A DNA stretch of 64,000 bases, from assembly GCF_001625215.2 (NCBI RefSeq), contig NC_030384.2, positions 45,666,390 through 45,730,389 of the forward strand, given 5' to 3'. Source of the DNA: Daucus carota subsp. sativus. Taxonomy: Eukaryota; Streptophyta; Magnoliopsida; Apiales; Apiaceae. The translations under genes were made by a program, and so were the position numbers. Shown piece after piece: positions 36,893-48,000 of the stretch (the first letter of the stretch is position 1; the number at the start of each line of letters is the position of its first letter). The notes beneath the pieces were generated by a model. That model searched no databases. It was given only the letters and a program-made list of their open reading frames with translations, and had not been told where the DNA came from.

Positions 36893-38224
36893 TCATCAAT
36901 ATACTTATATAAAGGAGAAGCGAGGGGCGTGTAGGTGGCGACTCTCACATCGCTCCGTACTATTTTTCTAATTTTCTGGAATATTTGGATGAAAAATATC
37001 AAAAATTACAACTACCTTTTTAGTTTCGGATATATTAGAAGCAAGTTTCAGAATCTGATTTTGTTTCAGATTATTTAATTATGAGAAAGAGTAGCACACA
37101 AGTCTTTCTGCACCTATAAATACCGCTATAGATTGTAGGATTTTAGATCATCTAAACAAAACCTCCTCTCTCTCAATACCACAACCCTACTTCTCTCTGG
37201 TGATAGTTCTCTTGCTTGATTTCTAACTCGGTGGTGCCGTTCTTCTGCAACGATATGTGAAGGCTGTTTATATAGTATTAAAAAAATAAAGGTTGTTGCA
37301 AGTAAAAGGTAGTTATAGATTGCTACGTGGGAGTCGACAAATTCAAATACGGACAAAGAATATAGTCTTGACATGATATTGATGGATGATATCAATAAAT
37401 TAACTATTAGTGATGTATGTTTGTTGGTTATTCTTTTATAATATTTGTTTTGTTCATCGAACATATTTTTTGTTATTAATTTTTATATGATTTACTTTGT
37501 ATACAGGAAAATATGGTGGAGAAGCGAAAGGCGTGTAGGTGGCGACTCTCACATCACTCCGTTCTATTTTTCTAATTTTCTGGAATTATTGGATGAAAAA
37601 TATCAAAAATTAGAACTACCTTTTTAGTTTCGGGTATATTAGAAGCAAGTTTCAGAATCTGATTTTATTTCAGATTATTTATGGAATATAGTAGTTTGAA
37701 AGTTTTAATCTGATTTTGTTTCAGATTATTTAATTATGAGAAAGAGTAGCACACAAGTCTCTCTGCACCTATAAATACCCCTTTAGATCGTAAGGTTTTG
37801 GATCATCTAAACACAACATCCTCTCTCTCAATACTACAACATCACGGAATTATGTTAGATGTTTTTGTGCACAATCAATCCAAAAAAATTGGCGGAAGGT
37901 GACAATGTAAGAACATGATTACTTTTCAAAAAAAACACAAATAAAATTAAGATTCTTTGTGCTTTAAATTGTTAATTACGTGTATAAATTTATTTTCATT
38001 TTACCATGAATTATAGTCCAATTTTGCAATTTTATATATTAGTATTGGTATTAAATCAAGATTTTTATAATATAAAATTAATTTTATCCTACAAATATTA
38101 ATTTTTTTGAAACGTTAATATAGTTTTTGTAGACAGCCACAAAATAATTTTATTCTACAAATATTAATATCGAATCATTAATATAATTTTTATAAACCGC
38201 CGCAACGCGCGGCTTCGCAACTAG
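36893..38224 (+). mobile_element. Non-autonomous Helitron
   Basis: The 5' end TCATCAATATACTTATATAA continues into AGGAGAAGCG, the usual start pattern of plant Helitrons. The 3' end has a GCCGC..GCGGC hairpin followed by TTCGCAACTAG. The element sits between A and T, the Helitron insertion preference, with no target duplication. 1,332 bp with no helicase or Rep frame. Its 5' region (about 36913-37190) is repeated internally at about 37516-37845 in direct orientation. Confidence 0.75.
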
Positions 38225-40674
38225 TTGAATATAACTTAAAATCTCCATTTTATTAAAAAAATTTTGATAAATTTCTTAGCAATCCTAAATCGGTAAATCG
38301 ATAGATTAGTGTCACTTTGTAATTTTTACGATCATGCTTTTTATAAATAATTATATCATAAATATACAATACAATGCTTTAGCTATGATAATATAAAACA
38401 TAAAAGATATATAGACAGATTCCTTCTCAAAATTTAAATGTGACTACATAATCAAACAAACGTTTTATTTATTGACTAAGAAAGTACTTATTTCATAATT
38501 TCTATCTTCCCGACGCAAAATCCCGCTGATAATATATAACAAAACAATCATTTGATCTTGTAACAAAGAAAAACAATCATTCGATATGCAACACCACCTA
38601 ATAAAAAAATGTTAAATAACCTAATATTTGGTAAAAGTCGTAACCTATAAGCAACAAAAGTATATTGTTTTAGTTGTCTATTTAATATTACAATACAATC
38701 TTTGGTGTATGATATAAATTAAGAGTGGTGTCCTCACAAGCCATTTAGGCGGTATATAATCAGATTTTTAATTTTTTTGTGAGAGGATATAAAACTTAAA
38801 TTTTTTATGTATAACATAATTTTTTACTTTAATGATCCGTTTGAAATCCTGAATTTCAATTGAAATCTTGGATTTGATCAGATAACATGTTTAGAAATTT
38901 GGATATATATTTCATTTAAAATCCAGACATTCAAATATTAGTATAAATTTGAAATTTAAAATATCCTTTCATTTGAAATCATACTCCCAAACGTCCCTCA
39001 GAGTTTTTATCTAATTTCCACGTTGTTTGGTCTCTAGAACCAAAACAATGATAAATAATATAATATTTAATAGAAGGTTGTGAGTTGTAACCTCTGAGTG
39101 TATAATTTTTAGTTACTTATTTAACATTACGTTAAAAATGCAAGTACGGTTTATATTATTTATATATAAAAAAAGAATTAGGGAACGAGGGAGGAGTTAC
39201 AGGAGGAGCTAGTTAGACTGTTAGAGCAGTTGAGCTTGCTGCTAACTAATCTACAATAAAGAGAATCAACTGTGCAGTTGATGTGCATGTTTATTACATA
39301 ATCACATACCGTTAACGAGACAAATCTACGAGATTCGCATTCTAGAAGTGAAAGTTGCAGGTGATATTTTATTCCTATATGGGTTCGGTATTTATTCCGT
39401 AGGTTAAGAAATGACATCTTCGCTCATCTTTCATTCCTAATCACAGCACTGATCGGGATCCCGTAAGAGGCGGGACTCGTGCTCCCTAAAAATGTTTTTG
39501 ACGTTTTTTCATCATTTTAAATTTTATAAAAATATATAAGTGTCATCTTGAAAATTAGAAAATATATATAGATGTCTTTTGAAAATTTGATGAGTATTAT
39601 TTTAGAGGAAGCTGCATGTTGATGGAAATGATAATAAAAAATGAAAATGTATGATAGGAGGTGGGGTCAAAAAGAATGAAAATGATTTAAAATTCAAGAG
39701 ATGAGTAGAAATATAATGAATATTGATTATATAATTTTTATTTTAAAAATTATAATTTTTATATCTCAAATATAAACATATTAAACAAGAGTTTTGAAAA
39801 TTAATTCTTATAATATTTTTTTGAAGAGATTATGTTATCCCGATCGAAATTGTTGTATTGCTAGCATATACCCTATAAGTGTATATTAAAATCGAGCAAC
39901 AGTGATGAGGGTACATATCAATAAGTTCCTAATTAAGTACTTATATATAGATTGATAAAGATACTGAGCTTGAATCTAAAAGTTAAAGACGCTCGTATAA
40001 CAATGTAAAATTGACCTATTTTATGAGAGATATAATTAAATATGCATGACTGTAGTTTATTTATTTGTTAACAACCTCACAACAGAGACAAGTTTTACAT
40101 CCAGAAATGATTGAAAAAAACGTTAATTATCTCAAAATTTATTTTCATAATTATAAGGTTTAATTTCACGGATCTCGTATATATAAATCATGTCATTAAA
40201 ATCAGTCATCCTTATGTAATTTGAAAAAGTTTAAAACAGAATTTATTAATACATAACATTATTTAATAACAAAATAATAACAAGTCCAGTTACTCAGTGA
40301 TCTTTATAATCTATGAAGTATGATGCAGCAGTGGGAAGCCTGGTTTGCATAACCCTATATATTGCCAAAATATAGGTCGAAATCGTGGAGACAGGGGTAA
40401 ATTATAGAATTGGGTGATCGTGATTGATAAGAAGTTCGCAAGATATATAGAATGATTGACACCGACGTTTTTATTCAAGTAAGAGATGTTGCCTGCATAT
40501 TTAATGGGCTCAAAATACAAGAGGATATTCATATTGATTGATATGGTTGGTAAATCTTGCCGCTGCTTACGTTAGGAAAGTATACTAGGACAAAGAGTAA
40601 TGAATGCCTGAAACTTGGAAATCAGCTAGTAAAAAAAAGGGTCCGTTTCCTGACGGGAAAAAAAAAAAGGAAAA

Positions 40675-40842
40675 TGCTTGGTGCACATAATTGTATACAA
40701 AAATATGTACATAATGACATGTGGCAGATTTTAATTGGATGGCCCCCCTGCATTTACACCAACCACCCCAATTAAAATCCACCACATCACTTGCCACATC
40801 ATTATGTACAAATTTTCTGTACACAATTATGTGCACCTAGCA
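40675..40842. mobile_element. Short palindromic MITE
   Basis: The left end TGCTTGGTGCACATAATTG and right end CAATTATGTGCACCTAGCA are inverted partners, and pairing extends inward about 45 bp (TACATAATGA, TGTGGCA). 168 bp, almost entirely foldback. I could not define the target duplication, so the superfamily is open. Confidence 0.7.
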
Positions 40843-41430
40843 CTACTCAAAAAAAAAAGGTTCCGTTTCTATAATCATCCGTTACTGTTATTGTAATGAT
40901 ATTGTAACCATTTTTTTAAGAGAGATGTTCTGTAAAAGTGATAGTCGATAAAGCAAGTGCAATATTTATTATAATATTCTACTTCTTTACAAACATTTTA
41001 TTAATTTATTTATTTCTCATTTTTATTTTAATTCTTTAATTTAAACAAGAAAATTTTTAAGTTAACTCAAACAATCCAATATTTAATTTTTTCCGTAAAT
41101 GTACGAGAACATGTTGCTTATCCACGTATCCTGATTTTATCTTTTAATTATAAAAAATGTAAAGAAAACTCTTAACAAACGATAACTATGAACCAAGAAT
41201 AAAAGAAAGATATATACCAAATACGTTTTCAAAATGAGACAACACTCGAAGCAGCGATAAAAGCACGTCGTCACCTTTTGACCATGATAATAATACATAC
41301 GAAATGCGATAAATAACGTTATCGCACAACCATTTTATCATGAATCACAATATCAAGCTTATCTAATACCAAACTCTCCACCACCAGCAGCGAGTGTTGC
41401 TATCAACACATAACACACACCAACTCAACA

Positions 41431-42405
41431 ATGGAAGAAATCAGGCCCAACGGAATAAACTCTGTGCATGCAGATATACTAGAGACTCACATATTGACTC
41501 GCCTAGATGGTCCCAGCTTGGCCTCTCTCAGCTGCACTTGCACCAGTCTCAACTCTCTGGCCTCGCAGAGCCACCTCTGGTCCCACCTCTTTCGCTCCAC
41601 GTGCCCTTCCGCCGCCTCATCCCCTCTCCTCCGCCGCCTCATCACATCTGACGGCGGTGCCCGGTCGTTCTTCTCTCTCTGCCACTCCCTGCCGCCTCCC
41701 TCCACCACCACCGCAAAACCTATAACACGAATCGGAGAACTAATCTCAGCCGTTGATATAAGCTTCCACGGTGATTTCATCTTGAGCAAAGTGCAGGAGA
41801 CCGAAACGACGTCGGGCTGGTTCAAATGCTCGCCGTTTCGAATCGACTTGCTTGACCCGAAAGAAACGATAACGACGAGGATCCCTCACCTCGACGAAAA
41901 CGACAGGTGCGATGATTTCCTCAACAACATGACGCTCAGCTGGATCCTGATGGACCCCACCAGCCCAACCGCGATGAACGTCTCATCGTTCAGCCCCGTG
42001 TCCGCCACGCGGCACTGGCTCAGCAAGGAGGTCCAGGTGCGGTTCGCCACGGTTCTCGAGACCCGAACCGAGATGGTGCAGTGCGAGATAGTGGTGACGT
42101 GCGGGGGCTCGGAGAGCGGGGAAATGCAAGTGAGGGAAGTGAGTCTGGAGATGGAGGACATGGAGGGGAGGCATTTGAATGGGAAGGACAGTATGGTAAT
42201 TGTGGAGAGAATGATGGGAGAGAAGGGAGAGAGAAGAGGGAAAGGGAGAGAGGAAGAAGCGAAGAGAAGGTATAGAGAATATGTAGAGAAGAAGAGAGAG
42301 AGGAGAGAGAGGAAGATGAGGAGAGAAGGGATTTTAGATATGTTGTCCATTGCGTTCGCCGCTGGGCTCCTTGTTTTTGCCGCTTTTTGGTTCTTTCTCT
42401 TCTGA
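41431..42405 (+). CDS. F-box protein with C-terminal membrane segment
   Basis: Single-exon gene of 324 aa. An F-box lies at the N-terminus, about residues 12-55 (HADILETHILTRLDGPSLAS, LSCTCTSLNSLASQSHLWSH), and should bind a SKP1-like adaptor of an SCF ubiquitin ligase. The middle (about 95-230) is a plant-specific region shared, as I recall, with F-box proteins of the Arabidopsis At2g27310/At2g36090 group. Residues about 235-297 are highly charged and probably helical (repeated E/K/R). The last about 23 residues (LSIAFAAGLLVFAAFWFFLF) form a hydrophobic tail that could anchor the protein in a membrane. The coding sequence is clearly more GC-rich than its surroundings. The ATG at 41431 gives the natural F-box start. 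Confidence 0.88.
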   Translation: MEEIRPNGINSVHADILETHILTRLDGPSLASLSCTCTSLNSLASQSHLWSHLFRSTCPSAASSPLLRRLITSDGGARSFFSLCHSLPPPSTTTAKPITRIGELISAVDISFHGDFILSKVQETETTSGWFKCSPFRIDLLDPKETITTRIPHLDENDRCDDFLNNMTLSWILMDPTSPTAMNVSSFSPVSATRHWLSKEVQVRFATVLETRTEMVQCEIVVTCGGSESGEMQVREVSLEMEDMEGRHLNGKDSMVIVERMMGEKGERRGKGREEEAKRRYREYVEKKRERRERKMRREGILDMLSIAFAAGLLVFAAFWFFLF

Positions 42406-43820
42406 TGAAACTGATCTGAGCAATAAGGAATTAGAGTAGGACTCATGAGATGTTTCTGCATTGTTGTTTTCTACTTCTTGTGTTTGTATATATCAATTCG
42501 CAGAACCTTTTTACCCAGCAATCTTGCATCATGTGTGATTCATGTGTAAATATGAACATGCGGTTCTATAGGTTATTAATTTTCATGTCTCGCGCTCTAT
42601 CCAGTTGAGGTTTCTTCAACTTGAGTTGGAAGCTCCGATGTCTCTCTTGGTGTAAAGAACTAAAGATAAGTAAATGCAACCCCGTACATAAATTTTTAAC
42701 TGAACTTGAATACAATTCACCTGTCACCTCCTTGTTGTCCAGTAAGATTTGAACTCTCAACAGGGAGCATTTGAATTGTGAGTAAGAATGAGAGTAGGAA
42801 ATGAGAATAAAGAATATGAGAATGACTAGTACGAGAATTGAGTATCGCAATGAAGATTTAAGAAATGATTTATCCACTTAAATGATATTGAGATTCTATT
42901 CTATGTTTTTAAAATTTGGATTAACATTAACCAGACTCATTAATCATATGAAACGTATCCTCAGAATAAGTAGACGCAGCAGTGGCAACGTTCGTAGTTT
43001 GTTCTTACTCATCTAATAAACCTAAATCCACCAAATTCATAATTAGTTGCAGCCAAATTCATAATAAGTTGCAGAGCCGGCATGTAAACCTCTTTTCTAT
43101 CTTCCTCTTATCTTGCTAACTCGGGCGTGTAGAACTCTAGAAGTTTGAAAATTTGTTAGGAGTCACATGCATTCTATGAGAAGCAGTAGTATTTTACGCA
43201 AACATAAATTTCCATTGGTCCAAATGACTGTGTCTGTGTGTACTCGCCTCTTGATTTGCATTGGAGTGATGTACAGATCCACCAAATCACTGCACACGCT
43301 CGCATCTCTCATATTTGGAAATTGTGATACTTGTTAGTAGTATATTTACTCACCCTTCTCTTGAATTACGGTATCTGATGGATACTCGTCCAAATTGCAG
43401 TATACTATTGCTTATATTTTTGAGCCCATGATTGGACTCTGTGTAAATATACTACTAGAATATTATTTCACGTTCCACTTGAAATCTGTAAACATTAAAC
43501 TAAATATATTTATAGCAAGTTTCTTATCGATTTTGGACCTACACTTATTTCTTGGTACACTCAGCCACTCTTTATGGAGTAGAAATCATGTTATATGATG
43601 ATGAGTATGGGACTTGGCAGAAAAATCATACTACAAGGGCGAAGATTTTGGCAGTAACCAAAATCTTACTCCTATTCCCAAAAACCAGTTGGAAGAGAGC
43701 TTCAAGTAAAAGTGGCATTATATAACACTGTGGAGCCCTGACTTGCAAATTTCAATTCAGCAGGCAGCCACTGGCTTTTATTGGTCGGTAAACTTAGCTG
43801 TCTATTACTGGTCAGGATCC

Positions 43821-43956
43821 GGTGCAAATGTTTCCTATCTAATTATTCAACAAATAACTCCGAAGCTGTTGGATTCTAAAGTAAACGGTGCAAATGTCCG
43901 TTTTCTATCTATTTATTCAACAAATAACTCCGAAGCTGTTGGATTCTAAAATAAAC
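43821..43956. repeat. 66-bp tandem duplication within a partly palindromic block
   Basis: Unit one starts at 43821 and unit two at 43887, both beginning GGTGCAAATGT and sharing ATTCAACAAATAACTCCGAA and GCTGTTGGATTCTAAA. An inverted version of the unit (CCGTTTATTTTCGAATCCAAC near 44076, and a second near 44120) follows, so the block has direct and inverted copies. Confidence 0.8.
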
Positions 43957-44620
43957 GGAAGAGATCTTAAAGAAGCCGCACGCAAGAACGGTTATGCAGA
44001 AGCAAAAGCAGAAAAAAAATGTTCAACCCAAGTGACGAACCGCGTTTTTGTCCGCGTATCCTTTAAAATCCATCCGTTTATTTTCGAATCCAACAATTCT
44101 GGAGACATTTGTTACAACCGTTTATTTTCTAGTCCAACAATTCCAGGGACATTTGTTACATTTATTGGATAAGACTTGTGTAGCAAATATTTACATAACA
44201 TTCAACGTGCGTTGATAAGTAAATAAAGGCATTCCAGACCCAATTATCATAACATGTGCGAATCCTGAAATTCTAAATGAAGTTCGTTGGCTGAAGACTT
44301 GGGGCTAAGGCTTCATGCTCAACGATTCAACGTGCATAAGTAAATAAAGGCATTCCAACCAAACTCTTAATTTATATGCTTAATTCATTTTATCTGTCCC
44401 TTCCTAATCAATTCAAAAGTTTTCTGCTCCATCACCATCAGTTCGTTACGAAGAAACAAAAATAAAAAAAGTTCGTAAATTTTGTGTAAGCATATTCAGT
44501 AAAAGATGAAATGGACGCTACTTTCGCAATACTGCCAAGAATGAATGGTAACGAGCAGTGACCCACTCTAAAACTATAATCCTTGTAAGAAAGGCCTTTG
44601 CGCTCAAATTTTTATGTGTT

Positions 44621-44664
44621 CCTGTCCACTTAATTTTAATAACCTGTCCACTTAATTTTAATAA
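44621..44664. repeat. 22-bp tandem duplication
   Basis: CCTGTCCACTTAATTTTAAT plus AA occurs twice in a row, downstream of the DCP1 3' end. Confidence 0.9.
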
Positions 44665-45054
44665 CCAGTATCCTGTTTTCCCATACATTTTACTCAGTTG
44701 CTGAGTACCTATATCAAGGGGAGAGGCGTCACATTTGGGAGAGAAAACAGAGACATAGGAGAGTCTTACTCACATAACTCAAACTACCAGTTTATGTAAG
44801 CTACTGTATATAAGATGATAATTCAATCATAAAAATTTGTAACAATTACTGACTCAAAAAAACTAACAGGCTGGGGGATGAGAAATCTCTAGAAATTGCT
44901 AGAAATATCAAACATAGCAGGATACCGTCCGTTATCTAGTAAAGAAACCAAAGTTGCAAAACTTCAACCGATAAAAGACTTATAAACAAAATGACCTTGC
45001 AAGCATTTTGTACTAGCATCTACAAATAAACGAACCCACTTGCCCTGAAAATAG

Positions 45055-48000
45055 TCATGATCGATGAACTTTCATCAGTGCTTGATAAAACATGTCAATG
45101 AATTGATTGTCCTGGCAAAACAGAACATCAAAAAGAGAAGTTAGAAGTTGAACAGTGACAAGCATGCAACACTATTTCTCAGCTACGGGTCTATATAGCT
45201 TTATTGAAAAAGATAAATAAAGGAGAAAAGCGGCAGTTGTTTATGATACCATCAGATTTTATAGACCTAATATATAACTAAATTAAACAGGGTGCAAGCA
45301 CATATACCACTTCCCAAGAGAAAAGAGTAAAAAAAAGAACAGACATACCTGAACAAGCACTAAAAGCGCATCACGGACTTGATCTCTGCTTAATGGTCCA
45401 TAATTTGCCACGGCTGCTGGATTAGGAGTTAAAGACATTGGTGGGGTAGGTGGTGGAAAAGGCTGGAGCATGGGAGCTCCATGTGATCGCTGTGTATTCA
45501 GGGGAGGCTGCAGGGTAGCAGTAGGCACAGACGAAGTTATAAGCGGGGTCATCAGTGCAGAAGAGGAGGAAGGGGGCGTAAAGAAAGAAGATGGTTTCAG
45601 AAGATTGGTAACACGGTTGCTACTGTTGACTGGATCAGGAGTATCATGAAGGGGCATCTGATAAGAAGATGAAGCTGCATGAGGGAGGGGCGGAGTTTGC
45701 ACTACAGGTGCAGGTGCAGGAGTAGGAGCAACATTCGCAACACGAGAAGATAAAGGGACATTAGTAACTTGTCCCGAATTCATAACATTTGAAGCACCAT
45801 GCCCTATATTCATAGCAGTCTGCAGAAACAAAGTTATTACCATAATTAAAACACATTAGATGTACTCAAGCCATGACAATGAACACAGAAAAAACTAAGA
45901 GTCATCAGACAATTAATGGTCTCAAACTAATTTGTAACAGCAAATAGCCAAATAGTAACAGAAGCCCCGTTAAATCCGACAGACTCCCCGGTGAATTTGT
46001 ACAAGCTTACAGCTTACTAAACTTTAGATGAGAATTAAAGTGCGTGCAGCGATTACTGCATATACAACTCAAAGGGACAGAGGGAGTAGGACGATAATAA
46101 TGAGATGCAGTAGTTTATTATCTGTAAGGACATAACTCAAAGAATGTAAAGATGAGAAATAACAAATGTGCAGACTCCGGAGTCTATACTATATCTTCAG
46201 TGCTGCCTCCATTTGCTTATTAACCAATAGAAAAGGCAAGATACAAAAATTAAAATTCTACCTTCGAATGCAGTTCAAATTAGTAACCACCGTTCTATGT
46301 GATAAGAGCAAAAGGTATTAAGTAATTAAGTTATCCCATCTGGGTTCAACAATCTCCGTCTATCTTCAGATGATACACATAGGCTGATGAAACTAATTTA
46401 AAATAATTGGATACATGGTTCAGGTTCAGGTTGATTATTCAATCTACTTATCATGCCTAAACTTAGCACACGGGACTAAAGAACCATGTATAAGTATTTC
46501 AATTCAAGCGAAAATTATATATAAAAGCCCTCGGATCTCCAAGGACACAAGCGAAGACTGAACACATGTAAGTAGAATACTTACGCTGAAGAAGTTCACA
46601 AAGGACGAATCATCGGGTATGTCCGTTGAAGGAGATTGAGTAAAAGATGGTTCTAGAGGCCCTTCAATCACAGCAGAGGTTGGCACTGCCTCTAGTTCCT
46701 CAAACTCGCTATAATTTAAGAGAAGGATGAATAATTAATTATTAAAAAAAAACTATATAGTCGAAATGATAAATTAAACCCTGAACTAAAAATCATTAAT
46801 CATTTAGGCAAATACATTTATTATGTATGCTATATATTTTCGCATTAAATTATTGCAACTGCAAGCAACATAGGAATATTAACAAGAAATTTTTTTTAAA
46901 GAAAACACTCAAAACTTAGGCCACCAAGTGAATGCATCTCTATTGCATTATAGAAAAATTTGTTACCTTTTGTTTGATGATACTTTAGGCTTGGGAGGAA
47001 CCTTGGCATATGCGTTTAGTATCCTAAAAATGGAAAAACAGATTAAGATATGAAAAGAATCCACCACATGCCTGATATACTAGGCATTCTATTCATATCT
47101 AGCCACAAAGAAAACAAAAATATCCATAGAAACAAATCTACAAATCTTGCTATATAGACGTGTTGCATGCCAATATGAGAAACGAAGCTTGTAATATGTT
47201 AGAATTCTCAGTTGGGAGTAGGGACTAAAGTGCACTCTAGAAACAGACATAAATTTCCTTTTAAGTATCTACTTCAAAATCTACAAAAACTGATCTTGCT
47301 ATATCTAAACATATACAAGATATCTACATATGCTAAAAATTGGGTCGTGGGTGCACTCTTAAAACCTATACGGATAATTATTTAAGAATGGAATACTGAT
47401 ATTCCTTCACCCCAAATTCCTCCTACATGACAGTAAAAATATCCTCAACATTAAGTACAACCAACTATGTTTAGTTGGATTGAACTCATGTATTTTCAGC
47501 GTTTCAAGCTAGGAAGCACGGACTCGGATACGGTGACCAGGGACACGGGGATTCACCAATTATCAATGAATCATGGATAAAGGGACTCTGGCAAAAAAAT
47601 AAAAAATAACAATATAGGATTCAGGAATCATATATGTCAAACATCATTCATAATATGATAAAAACTGACTTTAAATTAAGTGGTAATTAAACATAAGATT
47701 CATTCTGATGCATTTTCATTACTATAAGAATCCATCTGAGAGTTTGAGACAATACCCAGGCCTTTCTTGTTCCATGTTCGTTTGATTGGTATCAAGCATT
47801 TCTGAATATGAACCCTTTCTTTTTGTAGATGTGTAGTCCTTCAAAGCATTATTTGCAGATGAGAAAAAAGAACAAAAGGTCGAGATGAAAGAAAAGAGAT
47901 GAGAGGCAGTAAAGAGAGGAGCGGCGTTGTGAAATTAGGTTAAAAGAAGGCCTTAGCAGGTTATTGGGCTTTTTTTTAAGTGGGCCAAGTCCATGGCCAT

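Larger units (their letters stand above)
35080..41430. other. Transposon-rich intergenic region between the LETM1-like and F-box genes
   Basis: No gene is supported. Identified pieces are a GGGGATCGGGG-rich element (about 35440-36107), a Helitron (36893-38224) and a palindromic MITE (40675-40842), each listed separately. The first 150 bp are the probable LETM1-like promoter. The stretch 38225-40674 is AT-rich; short open frames there show no family signature. About 41200-41430 is the F-box promoter and leader. Confidence 0.5.
42406..45054. other. Intergenic region between the F-box gene and DCP1
   Basis: No gene is supported. The first about 150 bp are likely the F-box 3' UTR. Repeats near 43821-44170 and 44621-44664 are listed separately. 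A 35-bp motif (TTCAACGTGC..TAAGTAAATAAAGGCATTCC) occurs twice, near 44201 and 44327. The rest shows nothing I can name. Confidence 0.5.

Noticed and set aside
38820..39010. Possible inverted repeats around GATCCGTTTGAAAT and CATACTCCCAAACG
   Set aside because: Pairing is short and interrupted and no target duplication was found; could not be separated from simple AT-rich similarity.
39178..39417. 79-codon minus-strand frame
   Set aside because: Composition (many S, C, L, N) and surroundings look like LTR or random DNA; no domain is recognisable.
42583..42765. tRNA-like A box (CAACTGGATAGAGCGCGAGA, minus strand) and B-box-like GTTCAAATC
   Set aside because: On the minus strand the B-box-like motif comes before the A-box-like motif, the wrong order for a tRNA or SINE; no acceptor-stem pairing is seen.
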